From contig CAXHUL010000501.1 of NCBI GenBank assembly GCA_964019695.1, positions 1 to 64,000 on the forward strand: DNA of 64,000 bases, in the 5' to 3' direction. Origin of the DNA: Loripinus fragilis. Its lineage: Eukaryota; Mollusca; Bivalvia; Lucinida; Lucinidae. Both the position numbers and the translations under genes were made by a program. Positions 22,463 through 32,622 of this stretch are shown here, piece by piece; within the stretch, counting starts at the first letter, position 1; each line of letters starts with the position of its first letter. The notes beneath the pieces are model-generated. The model was given only the letters and a program-made list of their open reading frames with translations, was not told where the DNA came from and searched no databases.

Positions 22463-25400
22463 ATGGAATTTACTTGTGAGACATGTGGAGCCAGCTTGAG
22501 CACTAACACATCACTTCAAAGACATGTTCGTGCACAACACCAGGATTTGAAACATTTATGCCAGTTCTGTGACAAGGCTTTCAGATATGTTACGGCAAAA
22601 ACAAGACATGAGAAGCATTGTACTGTTAATAAAAAGAAACCAACCAATCAGATTTATACGTGTGGCCAATGTGATAAGAAGTTCAAGAAAAAACTTTATC
22701 TGGATGCGCATACTCAAGCCCAACATTTGGGTATTACCTACACCTGTGAAAAATGTAAAAAGTCTTTAAAAAATTCCTTGGATCGCAAAAAACATTCTCA
22801 AACATGTGGTACAGAAACAAACAAAATATTTAGTTGTTCACACTGTCAAAAAGAATTTTCAACAGCGTGCGGGCTTATCAGTCACAGAAAGTCCCACGAG
22901 ATGCAACAAAAAAAACCTGCAAATTTGAAAAGGAAATCTGAAACAAGCCGAATTGATAATGCAACACGCCAGAAGAAGAGAAGAACTGCTATTGTATGCA
23001 GGAAATGTTATAAAACCTTTCCTAATCGCCATGCCCACTATTTACACAAGATGAAAGAGCACATTCAGACTGGGCATGGCACTGCACTGCAACAACCACC
23101 TTTAGGTAGTCAGGCACCTGCACTTAAAGACATTCAACCCCTCGTTGAGGTGTATGATGCCAACCGGCCACTGATACTGGCTAACCACCAAGAAGGCAGT
23201 GTGCAATCTATTTTTAATTTCCCTATTTCCAATGATTTCACTGTTGACAATATCATGCAACATGCAAACCAAGTATATGAAAAACAAAACAGTGCGTTTC
23301 GTTTAAATTTAGAATTTGGACTCATTCTTGTTAATACTGACAGTGGGGAATATAGGTATTTTACTCCATATTCTAATGAGGCTTTGTTTAACCGCCCTAT
23401 CTATGTGTCACGACGTCAAGACCTACGTCGTCTGAGACTTAGATTGCAAGGGCTCAATATCACCGATTTTATATTACGCCAGAGGCCTGATACCAAATGG
23501 AAACCGGTATTAGTTACTAATGTTAGATTTACACTGTATCATTTAAATTACGCTTTAGGGACTGTTACAATTCAATTGCCTGATTATGTGAAAAACAGCA
23601 AATCTATCATTTCTTTGGATAAAAACTCCAAGGGTAAGTTTTACAAGGATCACTTATGTGCTTTTCGCTGCCTCGCCACATATCAAGGCCATCATAAGCA
23701 TAGGTTGGAAATGCATACTGAAACGTTATTCGCCAAGTGGGTTCAGTACATGCAACATAAATGTCCGGAGAACAAAATTAGTTTAGACCAGAAAACATTC
23801 AAAGGGGTTGAACTGTCACAATTCGTGTATTTTGAAAAATAATTCCAAATTAATGTCAATGTTTTTTCAACTACAAGAAGATCAGTCTGCCCTGCCAGTC
23901 TATAAGTCACGCTGCCATTTCAAAGACACAATGCATTTGAATTTGTTTGACAAGCATTTATCTTACATTTCAAATTTAAATGCTTATACACAAAAGTATC
24001 AATGTCCTAGCTGTCAAATGCATTTCAAGTATGTACAAAGTATGAAAAGGCATAGTCTTAAATGTCAAGGGAGAACCAAGCATCGATTCCCTGGAGGCTT
24101 TTATTCTTCCCCAAAATCCATATTTGACAAGCTGGAAGAATACGGCATTGTGGTTCCAGCAGAAGAACGTATCTTCCCTTGGTTTTTAGTTTTTGATTTC
24201 GAAGAGATGTTGTAATCTAGGTAGGATCAAACCTCTGAGAAACTAACATGGACTGCAGAACATATACCCATTTCAGTTAGTATCTGTAGTAACGTTGAAG
24301 GGTTTAAATCTCCTCATTGCATTGTTGATCCTGATACAAATAGCTTGGTTGCAAGCATGGTTCAGTACATGACAAATATTGCTAACAAAAGCTATGAGTT
24401 GGCAAAATCGAAATTTTCTGAGGCCTTTGCAAAGCTGGATCGCGTGATTCGGTCTGAGCTTCCTTTAACTTAAGATCCCGATGACGATGAGTCATTTTTA
24501 GAAGAGCTTGTCGCAGATAGTAATGAGTGGCAGAAGCAAGAGGAAATGCATATTAAGCAAAGTAAAAAGCTCAGAGACGAATTGGACTCATATTGCCGTC
24601 AGCTTCCTAGTATCAGTTTCAATGGGTCTAAATATGACCTTAATCTCATCAAGAAATATTTAGCTGTTCATCTAAAAATGCACGACAGTAAAACCATATT
24701 CACTGTCAAGCGAAACAGTCAATAGGCCTGCCTGAGCAATGAGAACTTCAAGTTTTTGGATATAACCCAGTATTTGGCCCCCGGTGTCAATTACGCCACG
24801 TTTATCAAAGCATTTGATGTCAAAGAATCAAAAGGTTTTTTCCCCTACGAATGGTTTACGTCCGCAGATAAATTGGAGCATATGGAATTACCTCCCTTTG
24901 GCCCTGCTTGGTTTTCTACATTGAAAAATGACAGTGTTCTTAACGATGGTCTGAAAACCCCAGAAGAGAATTATGCTGCTATGCAGCAGGCATGGACAGA
25001 CGAGGGCATGGCAACATTTAAGGAGTACCTTGTCTATTATAATAATTTAGATTGTGGACCTTTTGTAGAAGCAGTAGAAAACATGCAGAAGTATTACTTT
25101 GAAAGGCAAATTGATATGTTCAAGGTCAGCATTTCTCTCCCAGGATTAGCTCGAAAAATGTTGTTTGAATGCGGTCGTCAGGCTGGAGCTTCCTTTGCCC
25201 TTTTTGATGAGTCCAACAAGGACTTGTATTACACTGTAAAACAGAATATCATAGGTGGGCCTTCTATCATTTTCAATAGATATCATAAGGCTGGTGAAAC
25301 CTTCATTCGTGGAAATCCCGACAAACAGTGTCAAACCATTGTCAGGTTTGACGCGAATGCTCTTTACCTTTGGTCTATTGGTCAAGACATGCCTTCTGGT

Positions 25401-27321
25401 CCTTTTGTGCGTCGCAAGGTAGAAAATGATTTCAAACCAGAAAAAAGAGACAAGTACTGTCTTATGTTCGATTGGATGGATTATATGGCCAAAATCAAGG
25501 ATGTCAAAATTGAACACAAGATGAACACGGGAAAAGAGAAAAAGGTGGGGCCCTATCCAGTAGATGGGTTTATAAGAGACAATAATTCCATTATGCAGTT
25601 TCATGGCTGCTATTGGCATGGGCATAATTGTTGGCTCACCAAGTCTGTCAAAGATGAGAAATGGCATAAAAATCGTCAGCAAAAGTTTGAGAAAACTTTA
25701 GAAACGACCCGTTATTTACAGTCTCAAGGATTTACTGTGATTGAGAAGTGGGAATGCGATTTTCGTTCACATTCACATTCGTTCTTCGTTTCGATCTGAC
25801 ACCATGTTGAAAACTTTCATTGATAGCCGATTGCCAGTAACACCACAACGGGCTGTTAATGAAAGCGAAATACTCGATGGTGTGCTATCTGGTAGTCTTT
25901 TTGGAATGGTCGAGGTGGATATTAGTGTCCCAGATCAATGGACTGATCAATTTTCTCATCCCACCATGACACCCTACCAGTATTTTCAAGAAATGTCCCC
26001 CTTGTTTTGTACCACAGACGTCCCCTTTGACGTGATTGGTTCTCACATGCAGGCCCATATCAAAAAGTTTGGCCTCTCACAGAAACCTCGTAGGTTATTG
26101 GTAGGTTGCATGAAAGCTAGACAAATCTTATTGGCTACTCCTCTTCTAAAATGGTATTTAAATCACGGGCTTGAGGTCACCAAGATTTATCAGGTTATAG
26201 AATTTAAACCTCAAAGGTGCTTCAATCAGTTTGTCCAGGACGTTAGCGACGCTAGACGACTTGGGGATTCTGATCCAAGTAAAGCCATTTTAGCAGACAC
26301 CCGAAAATTAGAGGGCAATGCTTCCTATGGTTCAACGATTATGGACCAAGAAAAGTTTCAGTCCGTGAAATATGTGCAAGGGGAAGGGGAAGCCATGATG
26401 GAGGCAAATCTTCCTCAATTTAAGAAACTTACACCTTTGTTAGAGGAAGAAGAATATTATGAAATTGAAAAAGATAAGAAATCTCTAAGAATGAATCTTC
26501 CCATTCAAATTGGATATTTTATTTTACAGTATGCTAAATTGCGCATGCTCCAATTTTATTATGATTTCATGCTGAAGTTTGTCAACCGTAACGACGTCGA
26601 ATACTGTGAAATGGACACAGACAGCGCATATATGGCACTAGCTGGTCCATCCCTTGAGTCTGTCATAAAACCAGAGATGAAGCAGAAATACTTGACTGGT
26701 TTAGAGGGCTTCCATTCATGTGACCGCCAGGTTGAAGCTGACGATGACCTCCACTGGTTTCCCCGCACCTGTTGTACTACTCATGCTAAATATGACAAAA
26801 GAACCGTAGGTCTCTTTAAACTAGAGTGGCAGGGTGACACCATGATTGGCCTGTGCTCAAAAACATACATTGTATCGCGATCCAAAGTTGTAAAAACTTC
26901 TACCACTCAGATTGCTGCCTATCGGATCTTAAGACGGGCAAAACATCTTAAGCTTAAAAGGCTGAGCAGACGACAGAGAACATGTATGGAAACAAAATTT
27001 AGTTCTAAGGGCATCAGTAAACGAAGAGTCAAAGCTCCTCTCACGACATTTAGGCATGTGCTGAATTCACAAAAGCCAGGTTCAGCAACAAATATTGGCT
27101 TCAGGGCACATAAAAATGGTATTTTTACCTATGAACAGGAACGCTGTGGCTTTTCATATCTGTATTGTAAAAGAAAGGTGCTTGATAATGGGATAGACAC
27201 CGTTCCCTTAGACCTAGACCTTTGTCCCGTCAGAAAACAACAGACAGAGCAAGAGGTGGACGATGCCTATCTCATTCATTTACTGGCTACAAATTTTGAA
27301 AGTGATAATGAAGACAATTAA
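22463..27321 (+). pseudogene. polB: Polinton zinc-finger/DNA polymerase B, disabled
   Basis: The ATG at 22463 opens six N-terminal C2H2-type fingers (first 'CETCGASLSTNTSLQRH'), then the region typical of metazoan Polinton PolB ('CAFRCLATYQGH') and another finger near 24000. The exonuclease motifs are visible: Exo I 'FDFE' at ~24195, Exo II 'FNGSKYDLNL' at ~24620, Exo III 'YYNNLD' at ~25035. The polymerase motifs follow: A 'DANALYLWS', an inserted 'FHGCYWHGHNC' endonuclease-like block, B 'KLEGNASYGS' and C 'YCEMDTDSAYM'. This is a family-B protein-primed polymerase (DNA_pol_B_2 type) that would copy the element. Breaks: a frameshift near 23830, stops at 24213, 24222, 24471 and 24723, and a 28-base insertion at about 25766-25793 that shifts frame again. 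Motifs B and C lie in the last open segment (to 27321). Confidence 0.93.
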
Positions 27322-28020
27322 ATTATGATAGATTTGCTGTTCTTCACATGTAGTGTATTGTTGAATGATCTTTGATTGTCTTATGTATGTTTGATATTGT
27401 AATACTTAACTATGCCTAATATGAACTGAAAATTAATCAGGTTTCTATTGATTTTTTTGCTCAAATATAAAACTTCTTTTTTCACAAATGAAAACCTTTT
27501 TTTACAAATGAAAAAGTTTTTTTTATACAAATGAAAATACTTTTTTTACAAATGAAATTTATTTTTTTTTACAAATGAAAATATTCTTTTTAAAAAATGA
27601 AATAGATTTTTTTTTTCACAAATGAAAATACTTTTTTTACAAATGAAATTTATTTTTTTTACAAATGAAAATACTTTTTTCTTAAGTAAAATTTTTTTTC
27701 TTTCACAAATGAAAATACATTTTTCAAAAATGAAATACTTTATTTAGCAAATGAAAATACTTTTTTCACAAATGAAAAAAGTAATAGATATATATTGTTT
27801 CTATTTGAGAATAGTTTTCACTTAAATGTTGATCAAAGATGAGACTATGTTTACCCATGAGCATAATGAGTATGCTTAGTTTTTATGTGCATGTTCCATA
27901 TGTGTAATTTATATATTTGTCATGAAATAAACTATTGTTACACCTTGTATCTTCTGTCACATCTTGTCATATTTGTTTGTTTTGATGGTTTACGTCAAGA
28001 GCAACAATTTTTCAGTTATC
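27322..28020. repeat. AT-rich spacer with 'acaaatgaaaatactttttt' minisatellite
   Basis: Between the convergent modules, about ten irregular copies of 'acaaatgaaaatactttttt' fill 27480-27785. An AATAAA polyadenylation signal for the plus strand lies at 27926-27931. No gene is seen. Confidence 0.7.
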
Positions 28021-28150
28021 TTTCTTCCTCAAATGATCAGGAAATACGGCACTCACACACTGCAGACCAACCTACGCACTAGCATCCCACTGATTCCCAG
28101 TCTAACGCTCTACCAGCTCAGCCACTGCACTTCGTATATCTTGTCATGAG
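28021..28150 (-). mobile_element. tRNA-derived SINE fragment inside the Polinton
   Basis: On the minus strand 'agtggctgagctggtagagc' is a good RNA polymerase III A box, followed by a weaker B box-like 'gtaggttggtctgc'. The element then ends with 'gccgtatttcctgatcat', the same kind of 3' tail as the RT fragments at 51570-51595 and 58000. It sits in the non-coding gap between polB and the late genes. Confidence 0.6.
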
Positions 28151-28239
28151 TGACATAACTGATGTTAGCTGGGTCGTAAAACTTCAAATTTTGAGTAGGG
28201 AAAGAAAGATCAAGACATAATATGTACTTTTTCTACATT

Positions 28240-28245
28240 TTTATT
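28240..28245 (-). terminator. Candidate polyadenylation signal for the late strand
   Basis: AATAAA on the minus strand about 220 bases beyond the last minus-strand stop codon (28463), in AT-rich sequence. Consensus match only. Confidence 0.35.
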
Positions 28246-28462
28246 TACACGAAACATACACAAAATCTTTTACACAAAGCATATTATTTACAAGAACAAC
28301 ACATGGAATACAACTAATATCACTACACAAGCATATAATCTAAAAAAACATATAGTATTTGATCTGAAACATTACAACGTTGTATACATAATAGAATCAA
28401 GATAGTGGCTTTTTTTAATATTTTTTACTTGTTCAAAAGAAATGTTTCTCGAGGCTTATGAG

Positions 28463-28828
28463 TCATTTGTTTTCACATTCTTCCCGCTCAGAGTCTAAAG
28501 CAATGTCAACTGGTTCCTCTTTCATCATGGAAAGCACTGGCTTGAGCACCCAAGGTATGATAACGTGTTTAACTGCGAGTATCTTTTTCTTGCGCTGTGG
28601 GCTCACACGTTTGTCTGCCACCATCTGAATACTCCTTTTGAAAGGAAACAACTTCTTCACATAGTAATTACTCACTGGAACATTGCCTTTGTACACATTT
28701 ATTATAATTTCGCATAGAGCATGAAATTGGTCCTTAGTCAGTGTTTGTAATAAAGCCTTGCGTTGTTTTATTGAAGTAGCCTGTAATAATTCCAAAAAGG
28801 GCATCTGCATCCGAACAGCACGACTCAT
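28463..28828 (-). CDS. Small conserved Polinton protein, function unknown
   Basis: 121 residues, basic in the middle. The central pattern 'ALCEIIINVYKGNVPVS' followed by a cluster of K/R ('SPQRKKKILAV') resembles a small protein I associate with many animal Polintons and adintovirus-like elements; its function is not established. It is last in the late cluster and has its own good TATA box (TATAAATAAG, 28863-28872), which overlaps the stop codon of the upstream protease gene, so it may be a separate transcription unit. The acidic tail ends 'DSEREECENK'. A nucleic-acid-binding or virion role is plausible from the charge but unproven. Confidence 0.75.
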   Translation of the reverse strand: MSRAVRMQMPFLELLQATSIKQRKALLQTLTKDQFHALCEIIINVYKGNVPVSNYYVKKLFPFKRSIQMVADKRVSPQRKKKILAVKHVIIPWVLKPVLSMMKEEPVDIALDSEREECENK

Positions 28829-28864
28829 CTTGACACAAATGATTCAGAATGAATATGACTCCCT

Positions 28865-28872
28865 TATTTATA
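28865..28872 (-). promoter_or_regulatory. TATA box for the 121-residue gene
   Basis: TATAAATA, followed by AGGGAGTCATA, lies 37 bases upstream of the ATG at 28828 and overlaps the stop codon of the protease gene. It resembles the boxes at 31536 and 33924. Confidence 0.6.
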
Positions 28873-29329
28873 GGCACTTAAAGTGTTGGGTGACGTAGTC
28901 AACCACAAACTTATCGGATGAATCACATTGTTTCAACTGTTCAACTATTTTGATTAAAGATAGAGACCTACATTTCATTAATAAGTAAAACAACACGTGG
29001 TATCCGCAAGTGTCTGTCCCTGCTTTCTGTAAAGGTTCGTTATTGTAGACACACTTGACCGTATTCCTCTGTAAAAAGGAATCGAAATGTAGATTGTAGG
29101 TTCCTGGCAGTTGTCCCAAACTGTCGTAGCATTCCGAATGATAAGAATCTTGAAACCAAAACACAATCCAATGCTTTCCCGGAAGATGCGTGGGATCTGT
29201 ATTACATATAAAAGCCGAAGGATATGTGTTCACAGAGATTGGCAATGTATCTGCCGAGTACACTGTGTCAGTCAGCGATGATAGACATCTGTTTTCTCGA
29301 ACGGCACAAAGAAGTTGATTTGTATTCAT
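28868..29329 (-). CDS. Adenain-like cysteine protease
   Basis: 153 residues, the size of Polinton/adenovirus-type (C5/ULP1 fold) maturation proteases. The catalytic set is visible in order: His53 in 'KHWIVFWF', Asp69 in 'ECYDSLG', Gln101 in 'PLQKAG' (oxyanion hole) and Cys108 in 'DTCGYHVLFYLL'. In this family the enzyme cleaves capsid precursors during particle maturation. Its ATG overlaps the stop of the major capsid gene as ATGA, so it is probably translated from the same message by reinitiation or from a separate transcript. It is intact, with no missing catalytic residue. Confidence 0.93.
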   Translation of the reverse strand: MNTNQLLCAVRENRCLSSLTDTVYSADTLPISVNTYPSAFICNTDPTHLPGKHWIVFWFQDSYHSECYDSLGQLPGTYNLHFDSFLQRNTVKCVYNNEPLQKAGTDTCGYHVLFYLLMKCRSLSLIKIVEQLKQCDSSDKFVVDYVTQHFKCL

Positions 29330-30642
29330 GCTCTTGTATACTTGACTTCCCTCGAGTGGTCCACCTCTAGCAATGATGGGAACTCTGCATAGGCTATACA
29401 GTTAAGTGTTTCTGTGGTGTTTGCGGCAAACTTCACTTCAAGGCGTACCGATCCTTGCTGTACTAGGTTTATATACTCTTCTCCAAGGTCACCAGGAGCT
29501 AGATTGAAGGTGTATATTGCATACCCCTGGTCAAACATATTTCGTTTTATTTGTAGACCGGCATCTTTATTCCATTTCTCAGCAGCTTTGAATAAGTTGA
29601 CGAATGGTTTGACGTAATTCTTGTTTGCACCCACGTCCATTTTCATTGGTCGAGCTGGAATACTTTCTCCGTTCACATAGAGAGCTATTTCGTCAGCTAG
29701 ATTCAGGAGATTGAAGGGATTTTTGGAATAATCTCCATTCACGGCGGTTTGCTTCACAAAAGCGAAAAATGCTTTTGTGGGCAAGTTATTTGACCATATA
29801 TTCTGCCATATAAAAGATCCTGAACCACTAGGACATGTATTCATTTTCACCTCAGTTCTGCGAAGTGGATATTTTGCCGTTGTCTTCTTCAGTATTTCTG
29901 CATGGTTTATGAGTACTCCACTGTCAACTTTGATCATGCAGGCTTTAAATGCTACATCAACAATCTCAAGTTTGTAACTTGGTGTCGTTTCATCGCTTAC
30001 AATACGGAACGATGCTCTATTCCTGAAGAGTTTTAGATGTATATCAACACCATTGACAAGGTATTTGTCCATCAGAAAGATATCCTCGTAGAGTGGACCT
30101 TCCATGTCAAATATGTTGCTCTCTTTCGTGAACTGGTATCGCTGTGCTAAACCTCCATTAGACCCGGCTACGGGATCTACGTCTTTGAGATCGTCGTCAT
30201 CCAGATAGAACAGTTGTGACTGTAACTGTGACGTTGCTATGTCATTTCCATTAGACAGAAGTAGTTTCAAGTAAGCCTTCCAAGGATAGTAGCTCGTATT
30301 AAGAGATACTAGTTTTCCATTCATATATGTGTCTATCTGTGACCACATACTTTGAAGCGGAATATTGACAATGCCCGTCTTTTCTTTAGCTGCCAGTTTC
30401 GAACCATCTGATTTGACAATTCTACATTTCGCGTAAAGCCGGCTTCTGCCCAAGTCAATATATTCGTTTCCTTGTCCCGGTACTGCTATCTCAATAGGGG
30501 CTTCATCCGATTGGAAAGATGAAACGGGTCTACATTCTGAGTAGTATATCTTCTGTATAGCAACTTGATTGGCAGGAAGTGTAAATATAGATAATTCAGC
30601 TGGCTGTCCCAATGTGGTATTCTGATCACTAAGATAGGCCAT
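29326..30642 (-). CDS. Double jelly-roll major capsid protein
   Basis: 438 residues. It contains hallmark segments of the Polinton major capsid protein (the protein long annotated in animals as F54H12.2-like): 'LYEDIFLMDKYLVNGVDI', 'AKYPLRRTEVKM', 'AVNGDYSKNPFN' and 'EKWNKDAGLQIKRNMFDQGY'. This family folds as a double jelly roll and builds pseudo-T icosahedral shells. The ATG at 30642 (ATGGCC) lies 23 bases after the stop of the small basic gene, with a TATA-like 'TATATTTAATAAG' overlapping that stop. It is followed directly by the protease gene with a 4-base overlap. Completely open, so the selected structure is preserved even though polB is dead. Confidence 0.95.
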   Translation of the reverse strand: MAYLSDQNTTLGQPAELSIFTLPANQVAIQKIYYSECRPVSSFQSDEAPIEIAVPGQGNEYIDLGRSRLYAKCRIVKSDGSKLAAKEKTGIVNIPLQSMWSQIDTYMNGKLVSLNTSYYPWKAYLKLLLSNGNDIATSQLQSQLFYLDDDDLKDVDPVAGSNGGLAQRYQFTKESNIFDMEGPLYEDIFLMDKYLVNGVDIHLKLFRNRASFRIVSDETTPSYKLEIVDVAFKACMIKVDSGVLINHAEILKKTTAKYPLRRTEVKMNTCPSGSGSFIWQNIWSNNLPTKAFFAFVKQTAVNGDYSKNPFNLLNLADEIALYVNGESIPARPMKMDVGANKNYVKPFVNLFKAAEKWNKDAGLQIKRNMFDQGYAIYTFNLAPGDLGEEYINLVQQGSVRLEVKFAANTTETLNCIAYAEFPSLLEVDHSREVKYTRA

Positions 30643-30665
30643 GATTTAACTTAGGTGACTTCTTA

Positions 30666-31076
30666 TTAAATATATTGAGTTCGTCCTCCTGATATTTTTT
30701 TACGCTTCTTCTGTGTCGATGTTACTTTGGTAGTAGCAGGATTAACACTGACTGACTTGTCAATATTTGTCCCTTTTATAGAAATGGGAACGTGAGGTTT
30801 ATTATCTTCGATGGCATCTTTCAAATCCGATTTCGCCCTCTCTTCCATGGCAGTCACAGGACTCACTTGTTTACCCACAATCACTTTTTCTTCGGGTTCT
30901 TGAGTAGCATGGGGATTAACAGGGATCATATAAGGTTTCTTAGCATACATTCCAGCGATGCCACCTCCCCCTCTCTGCCTGCCTCGATACTGTCCCGGAT
31001 TGAACTTTCCTTCGATCATATTTTCATAAAACGAACGCCACACAGTGGGATTAGATACGTACATCGAACCTAACAT
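30666..31076 (-). CDS. Small basic Polinton protein (virion-associated?)
   Basis: 136 residues. The N-terminal 'MLGSMYVSNPTVWRSFYENM' is followed by a Gly/Arg-rich stretch ('YRGRQRGGGGIAGMY') and a basic C-terminus ('TQKKRKKISGGRTQYI'). Position between the minor and major capsid genes and its charge suggest a core or capsid-associated protein, analogous in place to small adenovirus core proteins, but I see no diagnostic domain. The ATG comes two bases after the stop of the minor capsid gene, with no TATA box of its own, so co-transcription with it is likely. Confidence 0.75.
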   Translation of the reverse strand: MLGSMYVSNPTVWRSFYENMIEGKFNPGQYRGRQRGGGGIAGMYAKKPYMIPVNPHATQEPEEKVIVGKQVSPVTAMEERAKSDLKDAIEDNKPHVPISIKGTNIDKSVSVNPATTKVTSTQKKRKKISGGRTQYI

Positions 31077-31078
31077 CG

Positions 31079-31498
31079 TTAAAAGAATGGAAGTTTTCTC
31101 AAGAGCAATGTCACTGTCACTTCCCCAAAGAGAAATGAGGCCGGTGAACCTTTGGCATCTCTTATATACATATGAACGTCTTGAAACTGTCCCAGTTTAA
31201 TAGGTACTTCATACGGGCATTGATATATGATATTCTCTTTCTCCAGATAAACTCTTCGGATTAACGGCAATTCTTTATCACCTACAATAGTGTCCTCGCA
31301 GATATTAGAGCAAAGAAATACTTCTGGGAGTCCTCGTTGTTTTGTTTGTCCTGGATCCAGTGAAAATTCTAGCAAAGAAACAGTCCACACTCCATTTAGA
31401 ATTAGGGGTTTAGGCAGGTGTACCCTGAAATTGTAGGGCTGGTTATTCAGATGAAAAAGAGGACTGTCTGAGGACTTCAGTACCATTCGTACGCTCAT
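31079..31498 (-). CDS. Minor capsid (penton-like) protein
   Basis: 139 residues from the ATG at 31498. The reading frame is open back to an ATG at 31528, but a strong TATA box (31536-31543) sits too close for that codon to be in the transcript, and the downstream ATG gives the usual start 'MSVRMVLKSSDS'. Beta-rich with 'VHLPKPLILNGVWTVSLLEF' and a penultimate 'LFGEVTVTLLLRKL', as expected for the single jelly-roll vertex protein of Polintons. Its neighbours are integrase (stop at 31507) and the small basic gene. The weakly conserved sequence means the call leans on position and size as well as pattern. Confidence 0.8.
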   Translation of the reverse strand: MSVRMVLKSSDSPLFHLNNQPYNFRVHLPKPLILNGVWTVSLLEFSLDPGQTKQRGLPEVFLCSNICEDTIVGDKELPLIRRVYLEKENIIYQCPYEVPIKLGQFQDVHMYIRDAKGSPASFLFGEVTVTLLLRKLPFF

Positions 31499-31506
31499 CT
31501 TGAAAG

Positions 31507-32622
31507 CTATGACTGAGACTGAGACCATGCAGTCTTATTTATACTTTTAACGTCAGTTTCTGATACCCAGCTGTCATATTTAGGCCCCCACCCTTTCCAT
31601 CTAACCAAGTATTCTTTCTGTCCAGCTTTCTTTCGAGATTTAAGCATCCTCTCTATCAAGTACATCTCTTGATCATAAGCCCTACTTAACTGCTTCTGAT
31701 AAAATGTTCCAGTAATAATTTCTCCATCATAATCTTTGAGTTTATACTGAGGTATCCCTTCTTTCATGAAACGTTCTGTCACTACAAATAGATCACGTGA
31801 CCAGCGCTCTTCATACCGTCGCTGAAATTGTCTCCGTAGGAAGCTCACTCTGACAATGTCTCCAAACTTGAACTTGAATGATTGGGTACTGGGCTTATGC
31901 GTTTGAAGTTTTGACTTATACAGTTCCTTCCATAGTTCAACGTGGTCTGAAGGTTTTACACTAGCAGGTGTTCGATTGATACTACGATGATAAGTTTTGT
32001 TATAACTGGTCGTCAGTTTTGGAAGAGCTTCAACCCACTGGTGGGATTGTTTGTGCCTCATGAAGCGTGCTATTCTATATTTGATGGTTTTTATAGCCCT
32101 TTCTGCGAGTGAGGCTTTGACTATATTTTGAGTCACAAAATGAATAGTGTGTTGTTCTTTTAAATACTTTCTGACATCTTTATTGATGTACTCGCTTCCT
32201 TTGTCAGTACGTATACGTGTTGGTTTCCTTCCATCCTTGAAAACGGTCTTAAATGCTTTCACAATTTCCACTGCAGTTTTAGTCCGTAAGGGCACAGTCC
32301 AAACGTATTTAGACATTATATCCACGGCTAAAATAAAGTATTTGTACTTTTGATCTTCATAGCGACACATGTCAGCAGTATCTACATCCCACTGATAATC
32401 CACAAATGGAGCAACCACACGCCTACGTAAGAATTTTGTTTTCTCTTCTTTGTGAACGGTATAATCTTCTTGCTTCATGAGCCACTTTTCAATTCTATTT
32501 CTGCTCAAAACAAACTTTCCATCTTTTCTGACAGCTCTGTACAACTTTTCAACCCCACCATAAGCTGCCGGATGGTTTGGGTCATAATATATTCTTTTTA
32601 AATAGTCTTGATAGGGCATCAT
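31507..32622 (-). CDS. int: Retroviral-type integrase with chromodomain
   Basis: 371 residues. The core has the D,D-35-E triad: Asp81 in 'WDVDTADM', Asp140 in 'RIRTDKGSEYIN' and Glu174 in 'KASLAERAIKTIK' (33 residues between the last two). A C-terminal chromodomain follows ('EYLVRWKGWGPKYDSWV', about residues 316-360). This is the Polinton integrase that inserts the linear genome, producing the 6-bp duplication seen here. The chromodomain may steer it to modified histones. The ATG (ATGATG at 32617-32622) follows immediately after the TAA of the upstream gene with no spacer, and the 3' end carries the promoter of the capsid cluster. Intact. Confidence 0.95.
   Translation of the reverse strand: MMPYQDYLKRIYYDPNHPAAYGGVEKLYRAVRKDGKFVLSRNRIEKWLMKQEDYTVHKEEKTKFLRRRVVAPFVDYQWDVDTADMCRYEDQKYKYFILAVDIMSKYVWTVPLRTKTAVEIVKAFKTVFKDGRKPTRIRTDKGSEYINKDVRKYLKEQHTIHFVTQNIVKASLAERAIKTIKYRIARFMRHKQSHQWVEALPKLTTSYNKTYHRSINRTPASVKPSDHVELWKELYKSKLQTHKPSTQSFKFKFGDIVRVSFLRRQFQRRYEERWSRDLFVVTERFMKEGIPQYKLKDYDGEIITGTFYQKQLSRAYDQEMYLIERMLKSRKKAGQKEYLVRWKGWGPKYDSWVSETDVKSINKTAWSQSQS
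31536..31543 (-). promoter_or_regulatory. TATA box for the capsid cluster
   Basis: TATAAATAAG on the minus strand, 38 bases upstream of the ATG at 31498 and inside the 3' end of the integrase gene. It shares its first ten bases with the box at 28865. It decides the start codon choice for the minor capsid gene. Confidence 0.65.

Noticed and set aside
25146..25682. 178-codon minus-strand ORF opposite polB
   Set aside because: Antisense of the conserved polymerase motif A region; no independent evidence.
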